Source: Firmicutes bacterium UBA1702 (GTDB lineage Bacteria; Bacillota; Clostridia; Peptostreptococcales; Anaerovoracaceae). From it: a stretch of 39,171 nt of DNA. The position numbers and the translations under genes are program-made. Below are positions 6,555 to 12,641 of the stretch, piece after piece (within the stretch, counting starts at the first letter, position 1; each line of letters begins with the position of its first letter). Where the stretch lies: the NCBI GenBank assembly GCA_002320005.1, contig DCJK01000047.1:1-39171 (forward strand), read 5' to 3'. A model generated the notes under the pieces. The model was not told where the DNA came from. It did not search any database and was given only the letters and a program-made list of their open reading frames with translations.

Positions 6555-7325
6555 ATGCCAAGACCGAGAAAATGCAGAAAAGTTTGTTGTTTGCCGGATA
6601 ATGATGGTTTTGTTCCGGTTCGTGGCGGCGAGGAACTGACTCCCATTGTCCTGAATTTGGATGAGTATGAATCCATTCGCCTGATTGACCGTGAAGGTTT
6701 TTCTCAGGAGCAATGCGGAGAATATATGCGTATTGCCAGAACAACGGTTCAGCAGATTTATGCAGCTGCCCGCAAAAAACTGGCCGATGCGCTGGTTGAG
6801 GGACTTCCTCTGCGAATCGAGGGAGGGGATTTTACACTCTGCAGCGGAAACAGCGCAGCCTACGGGTGCAAAAATTGCTATCAGCAAAAAATCCATCCGA
6901 TGCACGAAAAACCGAAAGGAGATAATATTATGAGAATTGCAGTCACTTATGAAAACGGAGAAATCTTTCAGCACTTCGGTCACACCGAACAGTTTAAAAT
7001 CTACGATGTGGAAGATGGAAAAATCATTTCGTCTGAGGTTGTGGATGCTGGCGGCAGCGGACATGGTGCACTGGCAGGCGTCCTGAGTGCACTGAAGGTG
7101 GATGCCCTGATCTGCGGCGGTATTGGCGGCGGTGCCCAGATGGCACTGAGCGATGTGGGTATCCGGCTTTATGGTGGTGTTTCCGGCAACGCTGATGCAG
7201 CAGCAGAAGCACTGGCAGCAGGCGAGCTGGACTTCAACCCCAATGTCCGGTGTGATCATCACGACCACCATGGGGAAGGTCACTCTTGCGGTTCCCACGG
7301 CTGCGGCCATCACTCCTGCGACTGA
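6555..7325 (+). CDS. DUF134 DNA-binding domain fused to a NifX/dinitrogenase-cofactor-type domain
   Basis: This is a 256-residue two-domain protein. Residues 1-100 are DUF134 (UPF0251): the opening MPRPRKCRKV, Cys11-Cys12, LNLDEYESIRLIDREGFSQEQ and a helix-turn-helix-like RIARTTVQQIYAAARKKLADAL. A Cys-containing linker (CSGNSAAYGCKNC) follows. Residues 126-235 are a NifX/NifB C-terminal-type domain (MRIAVTYENGEIFQHFGHTEQFKIYD, ICGGIGGGAQMAL), which in relatives binds iron-molybdenum cofactor or similar clusters. The tail (235-256) is very rich in His and Cys, likely metal binding. In many genomes the two domains are separate neighbouring genes; here they are fused. Residue 126 is an ATG (6930) with its own AAAGGA ribosome site 9 bases upstream, so the NifX part may also be made alone. 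Possibly a metal- or redox-responsive regulator. Confidence 0.88.
   Translation: MPRPRKCRKVCCLPDNDGFVPVRGGEELTPIVLNLDEYESIRLIDREGFSQEQCGEYMRIARTTVQQIYAAARKKLADALVEGLPLRIEGGDFTLCSGNSAAYGCKNCYQQKIHPMHEKPKGDNIMRIAVTYENGEIFQHFGHTEQFKIYDVEDGKIISSEVVDAGGSGHGALAGVLSALKVDALICGGIGGGAQMALSDVGIRLYGGVSGNADAAAEALAAGELDFNPNVRCDHHDHHGEGHSCGSHGCGHHSCD
6915..6932 (+). promoter_or_regulatory. Internal ribosome site and start for the NifX-like domain
   Basis: AAAGGA (6915-6920) is placed 9 bases before an in-frame ATG (6930) exactly at the domain boundary. It is probably a relic of an earlier two-gene arrangement and could still start a 131-residue NifX-like protein. Confidence 0.55.
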
Positions 7326-7330
7326 AATAG

Positions 7331-7370
7331 GTGATTAAGTCACGGAATATGTGTCGTGATTTGATAAAAT
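7331..7370 (+). promoter_or_regulatory. Activator-type promoter of the rubredoxin/rubrerythrin operon (operator O3)
   Basis: GTGAT-TAA-GTCAC (7331-7343, centre 7337) is followed by CGGAA as at O1 and O2 (R-GA after the dyad). The likely -10 box is TAAAAT at 7365-7370, 34 bases after the dyad start. No -35 box is seen. The dyad begins 5 bases after the stop of the DUF134-NifX gene. Confidence 0.65.
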
Positions 7371-7395
7371 ATAGATAAAGGAGGAGGTAAAACCT

Positions 7396-8025
7396 ATGAA
7401 ACAATATGTTTGCGGCATTTGTGGATATATTCACGATGAAGCTGTCGGTGGCAAGTGGGAAGACCTACCTGCCGATTGGAAGTGTCCTGTCTGTAAAGCA
7501 GGCAAAGACGCTTTCAAACCCAAAGAAGAAAAAACAGCGTCCCAGGAGGTCCTTGAAAAGCCCCATGTGGACAAGGAACTCTCTCCCATGGAAATGAGCA
7601 TCATCTGCTCCAATCTGGCCCGTGGCTGCGAAAAGCAGTATCTGCCCCAGCAGGCAGATGATTTCAGAAAACTGGCAGAGTTCTTCAGAAGCAAGGCTGC
7701 GCCCGTCGAGGAGGCCAGCACAGCCAAACTGCTGGAACTCATTGACAAGGATTTGTCTGTAGGGTATCCCTATGGCAATGCTATAGCCGGTGAAAAGCCT
7801 GATCGGGGTGGTCTGCGCTGTCAGGTGTGGAGTGAAAAGGTTACCCGAATGCTCCAATCTCTGCTGACTCGATATGAATCTGAGGGAGACAAGATGTTGG
7901 AAAACACCGGTGTCTGGGTTTGCACGGTCTGTGGTTTTGTCTATGTTGGTGACATAGCTCCGGAGCTATGTCCGGTGTGTAAGGTTCCCAGTTGGAAATT
8001 TGAAAAAATGGAAGGGAGGGCATAA
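7396..8025 (+). CDS. Double rubredoxin-domain protein
   Basis: This is a 209-residue protein. Residues 1-45 are a rubredoxin with iron ligands Cys6, Cys9, Cys30 and Cys33 (YVCGICGY and WKCPVCKAG). Residues about 60-165 are a helical middle domain of unknown role (MSIICSNLARGCEKQYLPQQADDFRKLAEFF). Residues about 166-209 are a second, rubrerythrin-type rubredoxin (WVCTVCGFVYVG, LCPVCKVPSWKFEKM). Rubredoxins pass electrons to rubrerythrin-type peroxidases and to NO/O2 reductases. The start is fixed by AGGAGG. The stop is 2 bases before the next gene, which carries the rubrerythrin, so the two are likely co-translated partners. An in-frame ATG at 7894 with GAGGGA upstream precedes the second rubredoxin. 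Confidence 0.88.
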   Translation: MKQYVCGICGYIHDEAVGGKWEDLPADWKCPVCKAGKDAFKPKEEKTASQEVLEKPHVDKELSPMEMSIICSNLARGCEKQYLPQQADDFRKLAEFFRSKAAPVEEASTAKLLELIDKDLSVGYPYGNAIAGEKPDRGGLRCQVWSEKVTRMLQSLLTRYESEGDKMLENTGVWVCTVCGFVYVGDIAPELCPVCKVPSWKFEKMEGRA

Positions 8026-8027
8026 CT

Positions 8028-9176
8028 ATGGCTGAAAAATATGCAGTAAGAAATCTTCGCTTATGTACCAAGGATTGCCTTTGCCTCTATGTCTGCCCAA
8101 CCGGAGCGACTGATACAGAGAACAGCATCATTGATCCTGAAAAGTGTATCGGCTGCGGTGCCTGTGCCGAAGCCTGTCCATCCTCTGCAATCTCTATGGT
8201 TCCAAAAGAACTGCCGCCGCAGCAGCCGAAAGAAGAAAAAGTTGTCGAAGCACTTCGTGGCTTAGTTCAAAGCAAAGCCAATGCAGAGAACATTGCTTCG
8301 CAGCTTCCTGATGTCTTGAGCGTCGCTGTGGAAAAATCCTCTCGCCTGATGGCTGAGGATCTGTGCAGGGAAGCCGGCTTTATGCTGCCTCAGAGCAGCA
8401 ACACCAGATCGTTTCTGGAAAGTATTAAAACGTATCCCGGCATTCCTGTGGATGCTGTGGAATCCCTGTTAAAAAACATTCAATTCAATGAAAAAACGGA
8501 GGAAAAGAAAATGGAAAAATGGAAATGCACAGTCTGCGGTTACATTCACGAAGGCCCTATGACACCTGATTTTAAGTGCCCCATCTGTAAGCAGCCTGCC
8601 AACAAGTTTGTGAAGATTGAGGATGCTGCGGCTCCTGCAAAGAATCCCTATGCAGGCACCAAAACCGAGAAAAATCTGTGGGAAGCCTTTGCTGGCGAAT
8701 CTCAGGCACGCAACAAATATACTTACTTTGCTTCAGTAGCCAAGAAAGCCGGTTACGAGCAGATTGCTGCTCTGTTCCTGCATACTGCACAGAACGAGAT
8801 GGAGCACGCCAAGTTGTGGTTCAAAGCTCTGGGCGAGCTAGGCGATACTGCCGAGAACCTGCTCCATGCTGCTGAAGGTGAGAACGCCGAGTGGACGGAT
8901 ATGTATGACCGCATGGCTCGTGAAGCTGATGAGGAGGGATTCCATGATCTGGCTGAACAGTTCCGTGGCGTAGCTGCCATTGAGAAGATGCACGAGGAGC
9001 GCTACCGCAAGCTTTTGAGCAACGTGGAGGCCATGCAGGTGTTTGAGAAGAGCGGCGTTACCATCTGGGAGTGCCGTAACTGCGGACATATCGTAGTAGG
9101 AACCAAGGCTCCTGAGATCTGCCCTGTCTGCAAGCATCCTCAGGCATTCTTCGAAGTGCGTGCGGAAAATTACTAA
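8028..9176 (+). CDS. Ferredoxin-rubredoxin-rubrerythrin fusion protein
   Basis: This is a 382-residue multidomain protein. Residues 10-55 are a two-cluster ferredoxin-like domain (Cys13, 17, 19, 23 and Cys40, 43, 46, 50; CIGCGACAEACP). Residues about 70-155 resemble the middle domain of the preceding gene. Residues 162-205 are a rubredoxin-like domain (WKCTVCGYIH, KCPICKQP). Residues about 215-340 are the ferritin-like diiron domain of rubrerythrin (FAGESQARNKY, NEMEHAK, EKMHEERY). Residues about 345-380 are a second rubredoxin (WECRNCGHIV, CPVCKHPQ). Rubrerythrins reduce H2O2 in anaerobes. Residue 162 is an ATG (8511) with GGAGG 8 bases before it, so a normal-size rubrerythrin may also be made. 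The ferredoxin head could take electrons directly from reduced ferredoxin. I know no characterised protein with this exact order. Confidence 0.87.
   Translation: MAEKYAVRNLRLCTKDCLCLYVCPTGATDTENSIIDPEKCIGCGACAEACPSSAISMVPKELPPQQPKEEKVVEALRGLVQSKANAENIASQLPDVLSVAVEKSSRLMAEDLCREAGFMLPQSSNTRSFLESIKTYPGIPVDAVESLLKNIQFNEKTEEKKMEKWKCTVCGYIHEGPMTPDFKCPICKQPANKFVKIEDAAAPAKNPYAGTKTEKNLWEAFAGESQARNKYTYFASVAKKAGYEQIAALFLHTAQNEMEHAKLWFKALGELGDTAENLLHAAEGENAEWTDMYDRMAREADEEGFHDLAEQFRGVAAIEKMHEERYRKLLSNVEAMQVFEKSGVTIWECRNCGHIVVGTKAPEICPVCKHPQAFFEVRAENY
8498..8513 (+). promoter_or_regulatory. Internal ribosome site and start for a stand-alone rubrerythrin
   Basis: GGAGG (8498-8502), 8 bases, then the in-frame ATG at 8511 directly before the rubredoxin-like domain. 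This is as good as the start sites of real genes in the window, so a second, 221-residue product is likely. Confidence 0.6.
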
Positions 9177-9178
9177 GA

Positions 9179-9494
9179 ATCAATCAACATATAAATAAGG
9201 AATTCTATTCCGCATACCTTTATCTCAATTTTTCAAACTATTTCGTGGGAGTCGGGCTTGGCGGCTTTGCCAACTGGTATAAAATTCAGGCTCAGGAAGA
9301 GCGTGACCACGCCATGCTTTTCTATCAGTACCTGCAAAACGAAAACCAGAAGGTGACGCTTGAAGCCATTGACAAGCCTGATCTGAATGCAGCTTGCCAT
9401 ATGGATGTTTTGAAGGCAGGTCTTGAGCACGAAAAAATATGTGACCTCGCTGATTAATGATATCTATAGTGAGGCTTACGAAACAAAGAGGTGA
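9179..9494 (+). pseudogene. Broken ferritin gene
   Basis: From about 9194 the frame reads NKEFYSAYLYLNFSNYFVGVG, then GGFANWYKIQAQEERDHAMLFYQYLQ and HMDVLKAGLEHEK, clear bacterial non-haem ferritin with the ferroxidase Glu/His (QEERDH). The start codon and roughly ten first residues are absent. An extra A in the run at 9432-9437 breaks the frame after EHEK; the next frame continues YVTSLINDIYSEAYETK as in ferritins, then stops at 9492 before the expected C-terminus. Three faults make it a pseudogene. It lies directly after the rubrerythrin fusion, so an iron-storage partner was once part of this operon. Confidence 0.85.
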
Positions 9495-9518
9495 TGTCTG
9501 TAGGCATCACCTCTTTTG
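9486..9518 (+). terminator. Terminator of the redox island
   Basis: AAGAGGTGATG (9486-9496) pairs with CATCACCTCTT (9505-9515) around an 8-base loop and is followed by a T-run. It overlaps the last codons of the broken ferritin gene. Confidence 0.88.
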
Positions 9519-9536
9519 ACATTTGTGTGAACCCTA

Positions 9537-9797
9537 TTGAACTTTTCGAAAAAAATGAGTATAATAAAGCTATCGGGAACAGATTGTTCCAGATAGAAAG
9601 CGAGAGATAAAGAACCAATAAGAACATTTGGTAATGTGTTTCAGGAATATCTGATGTGTCATCTTTGCAACTGTTGCAGCAGGAAACCCACATCCGATAG
9701 CACCACCAGCATAAGATAAACAAATTCCAATTTGTCTAACTGATCATTACGCTTGAAAAGAAAGTAAGGCTCCTGCCATCTCGGCGGGAGCCTTTTA
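9537..9797 (+). ncRNA. Candidate small transcription unit (promoter, foldable segment, terminator)
   Basis: TTGAAC (9537-9542), 17 bases, TATAAT (9560-9565) form a good promoter. GCTATCGG (9569-9576) can pair with CCGATAGC (9694-9701), enclosing small hairpins (GGAACA-GAT-TGTTCC, ACCAA/TTGGT, GATG-TGT-CATC). A strong terminator stem, AAGGCTCC-x-GCC with its partner, lies at 9766-9794 and is followed by TTTT. I recognise no known RNA family. Against it: one minus-strand frame here reads like a fragment of a ThDP-enzyme (AGGAIGCGFPAATVA), so part of this may be coding relic and the pairing chance. Confidence 0.35.
9766..9797 (+). terminator. Rho-independent terminator
   Basis: A 12-base stem (AAGGCTCCTGCC with GGCGGGAGCCTT, one wobble pair) with loop ATCTC is followed by TTTTAT. 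No intact gene precedes it. Confidence 0.8.
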
Positions 9798-9943
9798 TCC
9801 TATCCGGCGAAGATCCTCACATCAAAAGTTCCACAGCATCTTGATTTTTTCTCGTTTTGCGTATAATAATTATATCAAGGTAACAACCACCCGGAACAAT
9901 TACCTCGAACTGCTCCCAATCATTTATCACCGCTGATAAGATT

Positions 9944-10212
9944 TTGATAAGCATCCATCGTATAGCTATGATAATATGGACAATCAAAATAATCAGAATA
10001 GCAGGTATCATATTCACTAAACGTATTTGTTTAAGTAAAAGATATCTGCAACGAGTGGGAATAGCAAACCAGGTTGCTGTAAGCCACAGACGATGCGGGA
10101 ATCGCCGGTATGCATTTTGCCGAAGGGGCAAATTTACGAGGTGAATTTGAGACCCCGGACGGCTGAATAACAACATATAATAAAAAAGCCCTTGGAAGTC
10201 CAAGGGCTTTTG
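9944..10212 (+). ncRNA. Second candidate small transcription unit ending in a strong terminator
   Basis: A promoter-like TTGATA (9944-9949), 17 bases, TATGAT (9967-9972) precedes about 210 bases with several hairpins: GTGG/CCAC enclosing AGCAA/TTGCT near 10057-10089, CGAT-GCGGGA-ATCG near 10092-10105, and TTTGCC-GAAGG-GGCAAA near 10118-10134. A strong terminator ends it. The core GCCGAAGGGGCAAA recalls part of glycine riboswitches, but the conserved CTCAGGCAAAAGGAC part is absent, so I do not claim that family. A decayed coding relic is the alternative. Confidence 0.35.
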
Positions 10213-10214
10213 TG
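10186..10214 (+). terminator. Strong Rho-independent terminator
   Basis: AAGCCCTTGGA pairs with TCCAAGGGCTT around a 1-to-3-base loop and is followed by TTTG; AAAAAA precedes it, so it works in both directions. It isolates the island and relic region from the oxidoreductase operon. Confidence 0.9.
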
Positions 10215-10421
10215 CTTTTAGATATTAAGACCGGAGAGTAAAAACGAAAGCTTAAATAAGAAAATATGAGAAGTAACAGAAATTCAGAGAAATGTGGTTT
10301 CCATGTGCGGAATACTACCCCACTGCCCAATCAAAATGCCCGGCAGTATCATTGACGCACCAAAAAAGGTAAAAAGGCCGATAATATAATTGTTTTTGAA
10401 AACAAAAAAAATAAAGATTGT

Positions 10422-10450
10422 TTGACTAAATACAACAAAAGTGATATAAT
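10422..10450 (+). promoter_or_regulatory. Promoter of the four-subunit oxidoreductase operon
   Basis: TTGACT (10422-10427), 17-base spacer, TATAAT (10445-10450). The leader to the ATG at 10498 is about 40 bases and holds the AGGAGGAG ribosome site. Confidence 0.8.
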
Positions 10451-10497
10451 GTCGCTCGTATTGTGTTGCAAGTAATATTTTTAGTACAGGAGGAGCA

Positions 10498-11091
10498 ATG
10501 TCGAACAAAATCAATGGAGCAGTTGAAATAAGATGGCACGGAAGAGGTGGACAAGGTGCGAAAACTGCATGCCTGATGCTTGCAGATATAGCTTTTACGG
10601 CAGGCAAGTATGTTCAGGGTTTCCCTGAATATGGTCCGGAAAGGCAGGGTGCACCTATTACCGCATATAACAGAATTACAGACAAGCCTTGTAAGGTACA
10701 TTCAAATATATACACACCGAACTATGTTGTTGTTGTTGATGAAACCTTGTTGAAGTCTGTTGACGTAGCTAAGGGAATTAAAAAGGATGGAGCTCTGATC
10801 GTCAACAGCAAGAGAAGTCCTGAAGCCTTAAGGCCGTTGCTTAACGGTTATAAGGGGCGTATTTGTACAGTTGATGCAGAAAGCATTTCCATTGAGTGCC
10901 TGGGGAAGAATTTCCCTAACATGCCTATGCTTGGTGCAATTGTAAAAGTAAGTAAGGTTATAGACGCAAATGAATTTGTGAATAACATGCGCGAATCCTT
11001 TGAGCACAAATTTGCAGGCAAAGAAAGCGTAATTGAAGGAAATATGAAGGCTGTAGTTAAAGCTATGGAGGAGGTTGAGGCAGGAGAATGA
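10498..11091 (+). CDS. porC: 2-oxoacid (pyruvate-type):ferredoxin oxidoreductase, gamma subunit
   Basis: This is the 197-residue gamma subunit of a four-subunit 2-oxoacid:ferredoxin oxidoreductase. The opening IRWHGRGGQGAKTACLMLADIAFTAGKYVQGFPEYGPERQGAP is the hallmark of this Rossmann-like domain, with the glycine-rich GRGGQGA at about 15-21 and the YGPERQGAP loop. This subunit helps form the CoA and interface regions of the complex. It overlaps the delta gene by four bases (ATGA), and gene order gamma-delta-alpha-beta is the standard one for PorCDAB. The ATG follows AGGAGGAG. 'por' is used because the alpha subunit has pyruvate-type motifs; 2-oxobutyrate or other 2-oxoacids remain possible. 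Confidence 0.92.
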   Translation: MSNKINGAVEIRWHGRGGQGAKTACLMLADIAFTAGKYVQGFPEYGPERQGAPITAYNRITDKPCKVHSNIYTPNYVVVVDETLLKSVDVAKGIKKDGALIVNSKRSPEALRPLLNGYKGRICTVDAESISIECLGKNFPNMPMLGAIVKVSKVIDANEFVNNMRESFEHKFAGKESVIEGNMKAVVKAMEEVEAGE

Positions 11092-11393
11092 TCACTAAAG
11101 CCAAAGATATAAATGAAAAAATAACATGGCAGGAGATAACTACAGGCGCAGAAATTTATGAGCCTGCAACTTCACTGCTTGTTGAAACAGGTGACTGGAG
11201 AGTAATGACTCCTGTATTTAAAGAAGATGACTGCAAGCAATGCATGCTATGCGTTTTATATTGCCCTGACAGTTCCATCCCGGTAAAAAATCACAAGAGA
11301 CGTGATTTCGACCTGGTTCACTGCAAAGGCTGCGGCATATGTGCAAAAGTTTGTCCTTTCAAAGCTATAGAAATGGTAAAGGAGGATAAGTAA
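11088..11393 (+). CDS. porD: 2-oxoacid:ferredoxin oxidoreductase, delta (ferredoxin) subunit
   Basis: This is a 101-residue electron-transfer subunit with two [4Fe-4S] sites: Cys49, 52, 55, 59 (CKQCMLCVLYCP) and Cys79, 82, 85, 89 (CKGCGICAKVCP). It carries electrons from the catalytic beta subunit to soluble ferredoxin. The N-terminal 45 residues are the usual extension of this subunit that contacts the partners. Its start overlaps the gamma stop (ATGA) and its stop overlaps the alpha start (TAATG), indicating coupled translation and equal stoichiometry. Cytoplasmic. Confidence 0.95.
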   Translation: MITKAKDINEKITWQEITTGAEIYEPATSLLVETGDWRVMTPVFKEDDCKQCMLCVLYCPDSSIPVKNHKRRDFDLVHCKGCGICAKVCPFKAIEMVKEDK

Positions 11394-12613
11394 TGTCAAG
11401 AAGAGACAGAATGTCAGGAAATGAAGCCGTAGCAGAGGCTATGAGACAGATAAATCCGGATGTAATGGGTGCATTCCCTATTACGCCTTCTACAGAAATT
11501 CCTCAGTATTTTTCAAAATTTATCGCTGACGGAAAGGTTGATACAGAGTTTGTTGCTGTAGAATCGGAACACAGTGCAATGTCTGTGTGCATTGGTGCAT
11601 CAGCTGCCGGCGCAAGAGCTGTAACTGCAACTTCTTCAGCAGGGCTTGCATATATGTGGGAACTTTTATATGTAGCAGCATCATCGAGATTGCCAATTAC
11701 CATGGCTGTAGTAAATAGAGCTTTAACAGGCCCTATCAATATAAATAATGACCACTCAGATACCATGGGTGCAAGAGACTCCGGCTGGATTCAGATTTAT
11801 GCGGAGTCAAATCAGGAAGTATATGACAACTTTATTCAGGCAATGCCGATTTCTGAAGAAATGAGATTGCCTATTATGGTATGTCAGGACGGATTCATTA
11901 CAAGTCATGGTGTATCAAATATTGAATTGCTTGAAGATGAAGAGGTGAAAAACTTTGTCGGAGAATTCAGGCCGGAGAACTATCTTTTGAAGCATGAAAA
12001 CCCTCTGGCAGTAGGCCCTTATGGAACATCTCCATATTATATGGAAGTAAAGAGAGATCAGGCACAGGCAATGAAGGATTCCATGCCTGTTATTATGGAT
12101 GTTGCTGAGAGATTCGAAGCATTGACAGGAAGGAAATATGGCTTCTTTGAAGAATATATGATGGACGATGCAGAAGTAGCTATTGTAATTATCGGTTCAA
12201 GTGCAGGAACCGGCAAAGAAGCTGTAGACAGATTGAGAATGGAAGGCAAGAAGGTTGGGCTGATTAAACTTAGAGTTTTCAGGCCTTTCCCAAGACAGCC
12301 TCTTGCAGAAGCAATGTGCAAGGTTAAGGCAGTGGCAATCATGGATAAGGCGGAATGCTTTTCAAACAGTGGCGGTCCTCTTTTCAGTGAAGCGAGAAAT
12401 TCACTTTACGATCTTCCAAACAGACCATATGCCATAAACTATATCTACGGACTCGGCGGCAGAGATATTACAGTTGAGGATTTCTATGAAATTTATAACG
12501 ATCTGTTTATTATCTATGATACTAATAAGCCGGGCGATATCTACAGATACGTTGGTGTAAGAGACAGCAGATATGGTGAACATGGATTTGACCACAAGAA
12601 GTACGACGAGTAA
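11393..12613 (+). CDS. porA: 2-oxoacid (pyruvate-type):ferredoxin oxidoreductase, alpha subunit
   Basis: This is a 406-residue alpha subunit. It has MSGNEAVAEAMRQINPDVMGAFPITPSTEI at the N-terminus, the AYPITP-like substrate/ThDP loop, and VNRALTGPININNDHSDTMGARDSGWIQ at about 105-132. The DHSDTMGARD segment is typical of pyruvate-type PorA and not of the branched-chain VorA type. The C-terminal part (LIKLRVFRPFPRQPL and DKAECFSNSGGPLFSE) is the usual domain II. With the beta subunit it forms the active site that converts a 2-oxoacid plus CoA to acyl-CoA, CO2 and reduced ferredoxin. The start ATG shares a base with the delta stop. Arginine is almost always AGA here, in contrast to the upstream redox island. 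Confidence 0.93.
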   Translation: MSRRDRMSGNEAVAEAMRQINPDVMGAFPITPSTEIPQYFSKFIADGKVDTEFVAVESEHSAMSVCIGASAAGARAVTATSSAGLAYMWELLYVAASSRLPITMAVVNRALTGPININNDHSDTMGARDSGWIQIYAESNQEVYDNFIQAMPISEEMRLPIMVCQDGFITSHGVSNIELLEDEEVKNFVGEFRPENYLLKHENPLAVGPYGTSPYYMEVKRDQAQAMKDSMPVIMDVAERFEALTGRKYGFFEEYMMDDAEVAIVIIGSSAGTGKEAVDRLRMEGKKVGLIKLRVFRPFPRQPLAEAMCKVKAVAIMDKAECFSNSGGPLFSEARNSLYDLPNRPYAINYIYGLGGRDITVEDFYEIYNDLFIIYDTNKPGDIYRYVGVRDSRYGEHGFDHKKYDE

Positions 12614-12641
12614 GCTTTGATTTAAACGAGGTGAGAAAACT

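Noticed and set aside
6420..7313. Long minus-strand extension of the Crp/Fnr reading frame through the DUF134-NifX gene.
   Set aside because: The extension passes through the divergent promoters and lies opposite a clearly recognisable protein. The family N-terminus and ribosome site fix the start at 6419.
9640..9690. Hammerhead-like CTGATG...GAAA sequence.
   Set aside because: The invariant CUGAUGA lacks its last A and no stem II forms between the two core segments.
10070..10170. Glycine riboswitch.
   Set aside because: GCCGAAGGGGCAAA is similar, but the diagnostic CTCAGGCAAAAGGAC segment is missing and no glycine-cleavage or glycine transport gene follows. It can also be read as a simple TTTGCC/GGCAAA hairpin.
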